A stretch of DNA of 64,000 bases from NCBI GenBank assembly GCA_964195155.1, contig CAXMOP010000015.1:1-64000 (forward strand), written 5' to 3'. This document shows positions 1 to 6,884 of this stretch, in pieces. The position numbers and the translations under genes are program-made. The notes below the pieces were generated by a model. It saw only the letters and a program-made list of their open reading frames with translations. It ran no database searches and was not told the DNA's origin. Source of the stretch: JACZST01 sp964195155 (GTDB lineage Bacteria > Actinomycetota > Acidimicrobiia > Spongiisociales > UBA5794). The stretch's first letter is position 1; the number at the start of each line of letters is the position of its first letter.

Positions 1-1
1 G

Positions 2-74
2 AGCGGACGACCGGGATCGAACCGGCGACCTCAACCTTGGCAAGGTTGCGCTCTACCAGCTGAGCTACGTCCGC
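2..74 (-). tRNA. tRNA-Gly (anticodon GCC)
   Basis: The complementary strand folds as a 73-nt cloverleaf. The acceptor arm GCGGACG pairs with CGTCCGC, the D-arm contains AGCTCAGCTGGTAGAGC, the anticodon arm is CAACC-TTGCCAA-GGTTG, and the T-loop reads GGTTCGATCC. The loop gives anticodon GCC, which reads the main glycine codons GGC and GGU. A genomic CCA cannot be judged because the window begins one base beyond the discriminator. The gene lies just downstream of dut in the same orientation. Confidence 0.95.
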
Positions 75-100
75 GCTTCGCGGAGAATACCACGGCCGAT

Positions 101-529
101 CTAGGTACCGCTTGAGCCGAAACCCTTGGTTCCGCGAGGCGATTCCGGCAGTTCGTCGACCACGACGTACTCCGTCGCCGGTACGGGTATCACCACGAGC
201 TGAGCGATGCGATCGCCGCGTTCGGCATGGAACTGCGCGTCGCCGAGATTGACCAGCACCGCATGGATCTCACCGCGATAACCCGAGTCGATCAATCCCG
301 GCCCGTTGACGACCGAAATCCCGTGGCGCACCGCCAGGCCACTGCGCGGAACGATCAGCCCGGCGTAGCCGTCGGGAATCGCCACAGCAATCCCGGTTGG
401 TACCGCCGCTCTGCTGCCCGGATCGAGGTTCACTACCGTCCGCGCCGCCAGGTCGACGCCGGCATCGCCCGCGTGGGTTTGGGTCGGAACGGGGAGGCCG
501 TCGTCGAGTAGCTGGATCTGGATGATCAC
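101..529 (-). CDS. dut: dUTP diphosphatase (trimeric dUTPase)
   Basis: It hydrolyses dUTP to dUMP and pyrophosphate, keeping uracil out of DNA and supplying dUMP for thymidylate synthesis. The 142-residue length is normal for the trimeric family. All five motifs are present: I around 20-30 (AGDAGVDLAAR), II at 61-66 (PRSGLA), III at 78-88 (GLIDSGYRGE), IV at 104-111 (RGDRIAQL), and V at the C-terminus (RGTKGFGSSG), the arm that closes over a neighbouring active site. The start is GTG; no in-frame ATG lies nearby. The gene is transcribed toward tRNA-Gly and stands back to back with the membrane protein at 606. Confidence 0.96.
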   Translation of the reverse strand: MIIQIQLLDDGLPVPTQTHAGDAGVDLAARTVVNLDPGSRAAVPTGIAVAIPDGYAGLIVPRSGLAVRHGISVVNGPGLIDSGYRGEIHAVLVNLGDAQFHAERGDRIAQLVVIPVPATEYVVVDELPESPRGTKGFGSSGT

Positions 530-593
530 TTTCGCCCCGGTTGTTCGCGTTCGCCGAGGATATGCATGACATCAACTCCCGGCACATCGCCGG

Positions 594-599
594 TATCTT
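594..599 (+). promoter_or_regulatory. -10 element for leaderless start of the 606 gene
   Basis: TATCTT ends exactly 6 nt before the ATG at 606, so transcription would begin at or next to the start codon. No Shine-Dalgarno sequence is visible. The same spacing recurs at many starts in the window. Confidence 0.5.
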
Positions 600-605
600 T
601 CTCCC

Positions 606-1700
606 ATGGCCAAGCACCCGACTCGGGAGATTCTCCCAGGGAATGACGGGCGCTGGTACCTCGAGCTGATCGGCGCGGTCGAGCCGGTCCTCGAGTCCAC
701 CGACACCTACGCGAGCCTGCAGAACCTGGTTCCGCCGGCAACGCCCGACGACACTGCCACGGTCAGCACCGGCGCGGGGGCAGCCGCGGTCAATGGTGAC
801 CTGGTCGAGGATGCCCTGCCCAACGGCGAATTCGTCCCCCTCGGCCCGGATGCAGCGACCGGATACGAAACGGAACAGCCGGTCCGAAGCCCCCTACGCT
901 GGTGGAGCCTCGGACTCGCCCTCGTGCTCGTTGCGGCGACGGCCGCCGCCGCCGCTTACCTTTTGCCCGGGGCCGCCGAAGCCGAAGCCGCCGACGTCGC
1001 CGGCGAGCACCGAGCCGCCCTGGTTGCGTTGCGCAACGAGCTGCCGGCAACCCAATCGGCGCTCGACGATCTCACCGACCCGGCATCTAACGCCGACGCG
1101 TTGTCCGGCGTGCCTGTGGCGGTCGCCGAACTCAGTGCCGTGAGCGGGAAGGTGATCAGCGTGGCCACGATCCCGTTGCCTTCGACGCTGCCGCTCGTTC
1201 CCCGAGGTGGCTTCGAGCGTCTGGATTCGACTCGCAACGCGATGGCGATCCTGGGCGGCACCGGCCGTGACGTTGCGGGACGAATTGGTGTGGGCTTCAC
1301 GTACCGCACCGCGATTGATGCGCTGTTTGCGGTCGGTCCATTGCCGACGAACCTGGAGGCCGCAGCCATCACCGACCTGAGCATCGTCCTGGCGGCCGAT
1401 CTGGCCGAGACGGGTCGACTGGTTGCCGAGCTCCCGCAGGATGCGATCTTCTTCGTGGTGAGAGAGACGGCCACGATTGCGTCCCAGCGCTACGCCATCT
1501 GGCAGCTGGAGTACCTCGACGCGCTCCATGACACCGACGAGGGCCGTGCTGCGGTATTGGTCGCCGAACTGGCGGCAACGGTTACTGGTATTGACCGTGC
1601 ACTCGACGCGGCCCTCGGCGCGATGCGCAACGAGCTTGATCCGCTGATCGTCGAGCTTGCCTCAGAGCTCGAAGCGGCGATCGACGGGGTCCCCTCGTAG
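606..1700 (+). CDS. Single-pass membrane protein of unknown function
   Basis: No family is recognised. The 364-residue protein has a cytosolic N-terminal part with a compact start (residues 8-45, around GNDGRWYLELIG), an acidic low-complexity linker, one hydrophobic helix at about 99-120, and then about 240 residues that should lie outside the membrane. The outer part is Ala/Leu/Glu-rich and helical in character, with no cysteines in its distal half and no catalytic motif that I can see. It ends one base before the nrdR stop codon, so the two genes converge with no spacer. An adhesion, sensing or envelope-structure role would be a guess. Confidence 0.75.
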   Translation: MAKHPTREILPGNDGRWYLELIGAVEPVLESTDTYASLQNLVPPATPDDTATVSTGAGAAAVNGDLVEDALPNGEFVPLGPDAATGYETEQPVRSPLRWWSLGLALVLVAATAAAAAYLLPGAAEAEAADVAGEHRAALVALRNELPATQSALDDLTDPASNADALSGVPVAVAELSAVSGKVISVATIPLPSTLPLVPRGGFERLDSTRNAMAILGGTGRDVAGRIGVGFTYRTAIDALFAVGPLPTNLEAAAITDLSIVLAADLAETGRLVAELPQDAIFFVVRETATIASQRYAIWQLEYLDALHDTDEGRAAVLVAELAATVTGIDRALDAALGAMRNELDPLIVELASELEAAIDGVPS

Positions 1701-2150
1701 CTACGCCTCTTGTTCGAGTGCCGCGACCTCGCGCTCGAAGTCGCTTGCGCCTTCAAATCCCTTGTAGACGGAGGCGAACCGCAGATACGCCACCTCGTCG
1801 CGATCGCGCAAGGCTTCCAGGATCTTGCGTCCAATGTCCTCGCTCGAGATGACGCCCGAGCCTGACCGGGCCAGGCGGTCGATCTCGGAAGCGATGGCGG
1901 CGATCGATTCGTCGGCGCCGGGACGGTCGGCGAGGGCCGAGTCGAGGCCGCGGCGCACCTTCTCCGGGTCGTATGGCTGGGTCGTCTGATCGCGCTTCGT
2001 CACCGTGAATACCACCGAGGAGTGCTCGAAGGTGGTGAAACGCTGCCCGCAAGTCGAGCATTCTCGTCGCCGTCGAATAGCCCGGCCGTCCTCGGCGGGG
2101 CGGGAGTCGACGACGCGGGTGTCCTCGGTGTCACAGTATGGGCAACGCAC
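1701..2150 (-). CDS. nrdR: Transcriptional repressor NrdR
   Basis: NrdR represses ribonucleotide reductase operons when its ATP-cone binds (d)ATP. The 149-residue protein has the zinc ribbon (Cys3, Cys6, Cys31, Cys34) with the RRRREC stretch, followed by an ATP-cone from about residue 48 (VTKRDQTTQPYDPEKVRRGL). The length is typical. The start is GTG. It sits downstream of the LysM protein, which is divergent from lexA. The nrdR, LysM-protein, lexA neighbourhood is conserved in mycobacteria and corynebacteria. Confidence 0.96.
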   Translation of the reverse strand: MRCPYCDTEDTRVVDSRPAEDGRAIRRRRECSTCGQRFTTFEHSSVVFTVTKRDQTTQPYDPEKVRRGLDSALADRPGADESIAAIASEIDRLARSGSGVISSEDIGRKILEALRDRDEVAYLRFASVYKGFEGASDFEREVAALEQEA

Positions 2151-2196
2151 GGCGCCGCTGAGCGTACCGCGACGCCCCGGCTCCCGCTCTGGCCCA

Positions 2197-2255
2197 GTGT
2201 CCGCTACCCAGTGTTCGCCACCGAGGTGTTCGCTACCGAGGTGTCTGCTACCGAG
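2197..2255. repeat. 15-bp tandem repeat between nrdR and the LysM gene
   Basis: There is one 14-bp degenerate unit followed by three 15-bp units of the form GTGTTCGCTACCGAG (2211-2225, 2226-2240, 2241-2255), differing at one or two positions. The repeat lies in the short spacer between the LysM gene and nrdR and contains no gene I can support. Confidence 0.85.
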
Positions 2256-2283
2256 GTCCGTAACGATGTCGCCGCCTAGGTCG

Positions 2284-2574
2284 TTACCGACCGGCGGGGA
2301 CCTGGAGCACGTCGCCGGGGTGGATCAGGGATCCTTGCAGGTCGTTGAGATCGCGGATCGCCGCTACGACCGCTCGCGGATCGGCATCATCGACGCCGAC
2401 GCCCTCGGCAATCGACCACAGGGAATCGCCGGCGCGAACCTCATACGCGGTGGTCTCCAACGGCGCCGAGCCGCTGAAGGCGTGGACGGCGGTGGCGAGG
2501 AGGAGCACGAGTACCGCAACGATCGTGGAGATGATGACCAGAGCACGGGCGCTGGCACTTCGTTCGGTGATCAT
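2284..2574 (-). CDS. LysM-domain membrane protein, probable SOS cell-division inhibitor (YneA/DivS/Rv2719c type)
   Basis: The 96-residue protein has a short basic cytosolic tail, a transmembrane helix at about 11-33, and one extracellular LysM peptidoglycan-binding domain at about 43-93 (YEVRAGDSLWSIAE ... IHPGDVLQVP). The start at 2574 is chosen over an upstream in-frame ATG because GAGGAGGAA stands just before it. Small LysM membrane proteins divergent from lexA (YneA in Bacillus, DivS in Corynebacterium, Rv2719c in Mycobacterium) are SOS-induced and delay septation. Position and architecture suggest the same role here. Three LexA boxes lie upstream at 2690-2760. The function is inferred from context, since sequence identity among these proteins is low. 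Confidence 0.85.
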   Translation of the reverse strand: MITERSASARALVIISTIVAVLVLLLATAVHAFSGSAPLETTAYEVRAGDSLWSIAEGVGVDDADPRAVVAAIRDLNDLQGSLIHPGDVLQVPAGR

Positions 2575-2689
2575 CTCGTGCTTCCTCCTCGGTCGTCCGC
2601 CGTCCAGCCCGAACCTACGACCGGGGTGTGACAGAAAGACAAAGGCGTGAAGCCTCTTGGCCACAGTCAAGGGCGGGAGCCCCCACCTC

Positions 2690-2760
2690 CGAACGTATGT
2701 TCGTGTATTCTCGGCAGAATACCGAACAGGTGTTCGTCTGTCAAGTCGAACGCTTGTTCG
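2690..2760. promoter_or_regulatory. Divergent SOS promoter with three LexA boxes
   Basis: Three boxes of the form CGAAC-N4-GTTCG occur at 2690-2703, 2723-2736 and 2747-2760. Between the first two is a perfect palindrome, GTATTCTCGGCAGAATAC (2705-2722), which places a TATTCT -10 hexamer on each strand (2706-2711 on plus, 2716-2721 on minus). LexA on these boxes should block transcription leftward (LysM gene, nrdR) and rightward toward lexA. Confidence 0.9.
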
Positions 2761-2773
2761 GCAGAGTCGTCAG

Positions 2774-2986
2774 TCAATAGTCACCAGCCACGCCCGTGTG
2801 CTCGGCGACGAAAGCAGCGGTTTGGGGGTTGGGGTAGGACAGGGACCGGGTCCATGCCGCGGTCCGGGATTCGACCGTGAGCCAATCGATGACCTCGTCG
2901 GGCATGCGTGGGCGATGGGTGCCCTCCCACGACGCTACTTGAACCCGCGCCTTGCCCTCGGCATCGGCGGCCGACGCCCCCTCTGA
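2774..2986 (-). pseudogene. Fragment of a GNAT N-acetyltransferase (N-terminal part)
   Basis: An open minus-strand frame between two stop codons reads as the first 70 or so residues of a GNAT enzyme. It includes ADAEGKARVQVASWEG, then RPRMPDEVIDWLTVESR and NPQTAAFVAEH, the usual order of helix 1, the loop and strand 2-3 in this family. It has no plausible start codon at the proper position. A stop follows just where the glycine-rich central strand should continue, so no acetyl-CoA-binding motif remains. I read it as a decayed gene remnant lying in the lexA leader region. Confidence 0.6.
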
Positions 2987-3027
2987 TCATGGGGCGATGC
3001 TCGTCGGTGGCGCCCGCCACGGCAAAT

Positions 3028-3041
3028 CGAACATATGTTTG
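3028..3041 (+). promoter_or_regulatory. lexA: LexA box proximal to lexA
   Basis: CGAACATATGTTTG is one base from a perfect palindrome and lies 58 bp before the lexA ATG, with TACCGT (3062-3067) as a possible -10 further down. It implies autoregulation by a promoter close to lexA, separate from the distal divergent promoter. Confidence 0.85.
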
Positions 3042-3099
3042 GTCGCGGAGCCGTTCAACGCTACCGTTACCGGCACCAACCCCCTTTTTGGAGGCCGCA

Positions 3100-3729
3100 A
3101 TGGCACCGCAAGATCTCACCGACCGACAGCGACAGATTCTCGAGGTGATCACGGAGACCGTCAGCACGCGCGGCTACCCGCCATCGGTTCGCGAAATCGG
3201 GGACGCCGTCGGGCTGTCGTCGCCCTCGACCGTTCACAGCCACCTCTCGGCGCTCGAGCGCGGCGGATATCTGCGTCGTGATCCGTCGAAACCGCGAGCC
3301 ATCGAGGTGATCGACGATGGGAGACCCGAGACCAACATGCACCGGGCACCGGTGCGGGACGTCCCCCTGATCGGCAGCATCGCCGCCGGCTCTCCGATCC
3401 TCGCCGAGGAGGACATCGAGGAGATCTACCCGCTGCCGACCGAGCTCGTCGGACACGACCCGGTCTTCCTGCTCCGGGTGCGGGGAGACTCAATGATCGA
3501 CGCCGGCATCTACGACGACGACTACGTGGTGGTCAGGCGCCAGCCCACGGCGAGCGATGGCGAGATCATCGCCGCCCTCGTGGGCGAGGAGGAGGCGACG
3601 ATCAAGCGCTTCCGCACCAAAGACGGCAGGGTTGTTCTGGAATCGGAGAATCCGGCCTACGCGCCGATGGTCTTCACCGAGGGTGTGCAGATCCTGGGGA
3701 TCGTCATCGCCCTCTTCCGCCGGCTCTAG
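3100..3729 (+). CDS. lexA: SOS repressor LexA
   Basis: LexA represses the SOS regulon and cleaves itself when bound to RecA filaments. The 209-residue protein has an N-terminal winged helix (about 1-70, with PPSVREIGDAVGLSSPSTVH as the recognition part), the Ala96-Gly97 cleavage site, and the Ser131/Lys169 dyad (RGDSM and ATIKR). The ATG at 3100 is preceded by GGAG at a suitable distance and gives the usual MAPQDLTDRQ-type N-terminus; upstream in-frame starts would add non-homologous sequence. Matching LexA boxes in the window lie before lexA, the LysM gene, recA and dnaE2. Confidence 0.97.
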   Translation: MAPQDLTDRQRQILEVITETVSTRGYPPSVREIGDAVGLSSPSTVHSHLSALERGGYLRRDPSKPRAIEVIDDGRPETNMHRAPVRDVPLIGSIAAGSPILAEEDIEEIYPLPTELVGHDPVFLLRVRGDSMIDAGIYDDDYVVVRRQPTASDGEIIAALVGEEEATIKRFRTKDGRVVLESENPAYAPMVFTEGVQILGIVIALFRRL

Positions 3730-3739
3730 CCACCCCGCC

Positions 3740-3767
3740 GCGACCTGCGACCCGCGACTCGCGACTC
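3740..3767. repeat. GCGACTC-type heptamer tract
   Basis: Four consecutive 7-bp units (GCGACCT, GCGACCC, GCGACTC, GCGACTC) fill the 40-bp space between the convergent lexA and dapF stop codons. Related tracts occur at 14356, 16383, 46663, 52456 and 59701. Confidence 0.8.
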
Positions 3768-3769
3768 GA

Positions 3770-4519
3770 CTACAACTTCCCCCGATAGACGATCGAAGCC
3801 GGGCCGGTCATCCACGCACCATCGTCATCGAACTCGACCAGCAACTCGCCGCCTGCCAGCTCAACAATGACCGCCACTCCCAATCCGTTTGTGGCACGCG
3901 CCGCGAACGCCGCTGCGGTGGCGCCGGTCCCTGAGGCGGCGGTCTCGCCAACGCCTCGTTCCCAGACCCGGACCTTGATGCGGTCGCCGTCCGTGCGCTC
4001 GACGAATTCCACATTGACACCGTCTGGGAAGAGTGGATCGTGCTCGATCGACGCTCCGACATCGGCCACGGACGCCTCCGTCACGTCGTCGACGAACAGC
4101 ACGGCGTGTGGATTGCCCACAGCCACGGGACGTACCGTGTGCCCCGCAACCATCATCTCCTCGGTTCTGAACTCGTGCGGGCGACCGACGAAGGCGCGCA
4201 CCATCCCATCGGCCAGGACCGAAACCGCGTGATCCCCAACCGCGCTCTGCACGATGAAGTCGGATCCATCCACCATGCCGTCCTCGACGGCCAACACGGC
4301 AAGGGCGCGCAACCCGTTGCCACACATCTCGACCTCGCCACCGTCGGCATTCCAATACCGCATCGACACCCGGGATGCATCGACCGGGTCGAGGAGCAGC
4401 ACACCGTCGGCCCCGATTCCGGTGTGACGGGCGCACCAAGCCGGAATCATTGCCGCGTCCGGTTCCTGGTCGATGACGATGAAGTCGTTGCCGAGACCCT
4501 CGACCTTTACGAAGTCCAT
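3770..4519 (-). CDS. dapF: Diaminopimelate epimerase-like protein with Ser in place of the second catalytic Cys
   Basis: DapF interconverts LL- and meso-diaminopimelate for lysine and peptidoglycan synthesis. The 249-residue protein has both pseudo-symmetric halves of the fold. The first catalytic cysteine is present (Cys66 in EMCGNG). At the second site the family pattern ET-x-ACGTGA reads ETAASGTGA, so the cysteine is Ser196 (codon TCA on the minus strand). Neighbouring substrate-binding residues (GNDF, NPHAV, ERGVGET) are intact. It overlaps miaA by 13 bp. Either the enzyme works poorly or differently, another isomerase serves, or the base call is wrong. dapA and dapB are also in the window. 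Confidence 0.88.
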   Translation of the reverse strand: MDFVKVEGLGNDFIVIDQEPDAAMIPAWCARHTGIGADGVLLLDPVDASRVSMRYWNADGGEVEMCGNGLRALAVLAVEDGMVDGSDFIVQSAVGDHAVSVLADGMVRAFVGRPHEFRTEEMMVAGHTVRPVAVGNPHAVLFVDDVTEASVADVGASIEHDPLFPDGVNVEFVERTDGDRIKVRVWERGVGETAASGTGATAAAFAARATNGLGVAVIVELAGGELLVEFDDDGAWMTGPASIVYRGKL

Positions 4520-5406
4520 GATTCCTCGAGATGCGATACCGCAGCTTGTCGGCGTTCTTTGGGATCATGGTGCCACGGAATCCAGTGGATCCGTGGATCA
4601 CGACGAAAGAAGGTTCGCTGCCGCTTGGCCAGCGCAACGGTGGCCCGGATCGTCTGCTGCCTGCCCTCTTCGAGAGGGATATCCCCGGCGATGACCGGCA
4701 GTAGCTGCTGATAGCCGACGGCCTTCCGCGCCGTTCGACCCATCATCGGGCTGAGCGCCGTTATTTCCTCGATGAGGCCATCGTCCAGCATGGCATCGAG
4801 CCTGGCCGTCGCTCGCCGTTCCAGGTCGGGACCGGCGTCGATGCCGAGACCGACGAACGGACGCGATGCCGCGTACCCACGTACCGCGGTGGCCTTGGGC
4901 GACCGCACCCGGCTCGACGGGGTTTGCCCGGTCAGCCGGTATACCTCGACCGCTCGCAGCACGCGGCGAGGGTTGGCAAGGTCGACGACGTCACCTGCGG
5001 CGGGATCTGCCTCTAACAACTCCTCGAGCAGCTCGCGAGGCGCCACGGCCTCGAGGCGTGATCGGAGCTCGTCGTCGGTCGGTGGGAACTCGAGCGGGTC
5101 GACGAGCGCACGCAGATGCAGTCCGGAGCCTCCGGCGAGCACCGCCGGACGCTCGTCGGCCGTCATTTGATCGAGCACGGATGCGCCGATCGCCTGGTAC
5201 TCGGCCACGGTCAGCTCATCGGCGGGATCGACCAGATCGACAAGGTGATAGCTGAATCGACGGCGCCGGGCGGTGTCCGGCTTGGCGGTGCCGATGTCCA
5301 TGCCTCGATACACCTGCATCGAATCGACCGAGACGATCTGGGCGTCCATATCGCCGGCGAGCGCTTCGGCGAGTTGTGACTTTCCCGAGGCCGTCGGCCC
5401 CACCAC
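4507..5406 (-). CDS. miaA: tRNA dimethylallyltransferase MiaA
   Basis: MiaA transfers a dimethylallyl group to the N6 of A37 in tRNAs reading UNN codons, the substrate for MiaB encoded just upstream. The 299-residue protein begins almost at its P-loop (GPTASGKS), followed by VDSMQVYRGMDIGTAKP, the family signature with the catalytic Asp, and later the RVLRAVEVYRLTG segment. The start is GTG. It lies 11 bp after the miaB stop and overlaps dapF, so miaB-miaA-dapF form one transcription unit. Confidence 0.96.
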   Translation of the reverse strand: MVGPTASGKSQLAEALAGDMDAQIVSVDSMQVYRGMDIGTAKPDTARRRRFSYHLVDLVDPADELTVAEYQAIGASVLDQMTADERPAVLAGGSGLHLRALVDPLEFPPTDDELRSRLEAVAPRELLEELLEADPAAGDVVDLANPRRVLRAVEVYRLTGQTPSSRVRSPKATAVRGYAASRPFVGLGIDAGPDLERRATARLDAMLDDGLIEEITALSPMMGRTARKAVGYQQLLPVIAGDIPLEEGRQQTIRATVALAKRQRTFFRRDPRIHWIPWHHDPKERRQAAVSHLEESWTS

Positions 5407-5417
5407 TGCGACGAGCC

Positions 5418-6797
5418 TCAGACCGGTTCCCCTTCGAGATAGTGCGGTGCGGCTCTGGTGATTCGCGCGTCGAGGAACGATCCCGGGGTGAATTCACCGG
5501 CAAGGTGGACGATTCGGTTTCCCTCGGTTCGTGTGGTGGCGACGGTCGGATCGCGACGAGAAGGCCCCTCGACCAGGACCTCGGTTGTGGCCCCGACCGC
5601 AGCCTGATTGTGCTCGAAGGTGACCCGGTTCTGCAGCTCGACCAGTCTTTCGAAACGGCGGCGAACCGCGGCCTCATCCACCTGGTCTGCCATCTCCGCG
5701 GCGGGGGTGCCGGGGCGTGGTGAGAACTGGAACATGAACGCATTGTCAAAACGGGCCTCGGCCATGACCTCCATCGTGCGCTCGAAGTCCTCATCGGTCT
5801 CGCCGGGGAATCCGACGATCACATCGGTGGAAACCGAAAGGCCCGGGATGATGTCTCTGGCCATGGCGAGCTTGGCAAGGAATCGCTCGGCGGTATAGCC
5901 GCGGTGCATCGCCGCTAGGATCCGGTCGCTCCCAGACTGCAGCGGCAGGTGGAGCTGCGCAGCCACCGCGGGGGTCTCGGCCATGGCGTCGACGACGTCC
6001 TCCTTGATGTCCTTTGGGTGCGGGCTGGTGTAGCGGATTCGGCCGATGCCGTCGATCGCGCCCACCTTTCGCAGCAGGTCGGCGAAGAGTGGCTTTCGTC
6101 CATTGAGGTCGAGATCGCGCCCGTAGGAGTTGACGTTCTGGCCGAGCAGCGTCACCTCGACGACGCCGTCGGCTGCGAGACGTTCCACCTCCCCGATGAC
6201 ATCTCCGGGACGACGGCTGATCTCTGGGCCTCGCACGATGGGCACGATGCAGAATGTGCAGCCGTTGTTGCACCCGATCGTGATCGTGACCCACGCCGAA
6301 TGGTCGCTCTCACGCTGGACGGGCAGGTGCGACGGAATCTCGTCGCGGTTGGTGGTTTGTTCCCAGACTTCGGTGACCGGCCCCCACTCGTCGGCGTGGT
6401 CGAGCAGGTCAAGCACCCGGTGCGTGTTGTGGGTGCCGAACACCACGTCGACCCAGTCGGCCCGCTCACGGACGAGCTCTTGATCCTTCTGGGCCGCGCA
6501 ACCGCCGACCGCGATCCGCATGCCGGGTCTCGCCTGCTTTGCGGCCTTGAGCCCCCCCAGGTAGCTGTACAGCCGTTGGTCGGCGTTGTCACGGATTGTG
6601 CAGGTGTTGACCACGACCAGGTCGGCGTCTTCGACGTGGTCGACCCGCAACATGCCGTCGGTGTCGAGGAGCCCGGCGATCCGCTCGGAGTCGTGCGCAT
6701 TCATCTGGCACCCGAAGGTGCGGATGAAGTAGGTGTTCCCCTGGTGACGCGGCGCCCGAACCATCGCCGGCATGCCGAGCACGGTTGCTTGACTCAT
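5418..6797 (-). CDS. miaB: tRNA-2-methylthio-N6-dimethylallyladenosine synthase MiaB
   Basis: This radical-SAM methylthiotransferase converts i6A37 to ms2i6A37. The 459-residue protein has an N-terminal UPF0004 domain with three cluster cysteines (Cys30 in TFGCQMN, the VNTCTIRDNA cysteine, and the GGCAAQ cysteine), the radical-SAM triad near 174-181 (CNNGCTFC), and a C-terminal TRAM domain from about 385. It is the first gene of a miaB-miaA-dapF unit transcribed away from rny. Confidence 0.97.
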   Translation of the reverse strand: MSQATVLGMPAMVRAPRHQGNTYFIRTFGCQMNAHDSERIAGLLDTDGMLRVDHVEDADLVVVNTCTIRDNADQRLYSYLGGLKAAKQARPGMRIAVGGCAAQKDQELVRERADWVDVVFGTHNTHRVLDLLDHADEWGPVTEVWEQTTNRDEIPSHLPVQRESDHSAWVTITIGCNNGCTFCIVPIVRGPEISRRPGDVIGEVERLAADGVVEVTLLGQNVNSYGRDLDLNGRKPLFADLLRKVGAIDGIGRIRYTSPHPKDIKEDVVDAMAETPAVAAQLHLPLQSGSDRILAAMHRGYTAERFLAKLAMARDIIPGLSVSTDVIVGFPGETDEDFERTMEVMAEARFDNAFMFQFSPRPGTPAAEMADQVDEAAVRRRFERLVELQNRVTFEHNQAAVGATTEVLVEGPSRRDPTVATTRTEGNRIVHLAGEFTPGSFLDARITRAAPHYLEGEPV

Positions 6798-6884
6798 AGA
6801 GATCCTCTGCCGCGTTTCCCCGCTCTTGTCGCCTTCGGCTGCGGGCCGCTCAGGCCCCGCCGCAACACGCTTCGAGCGTTCTCA

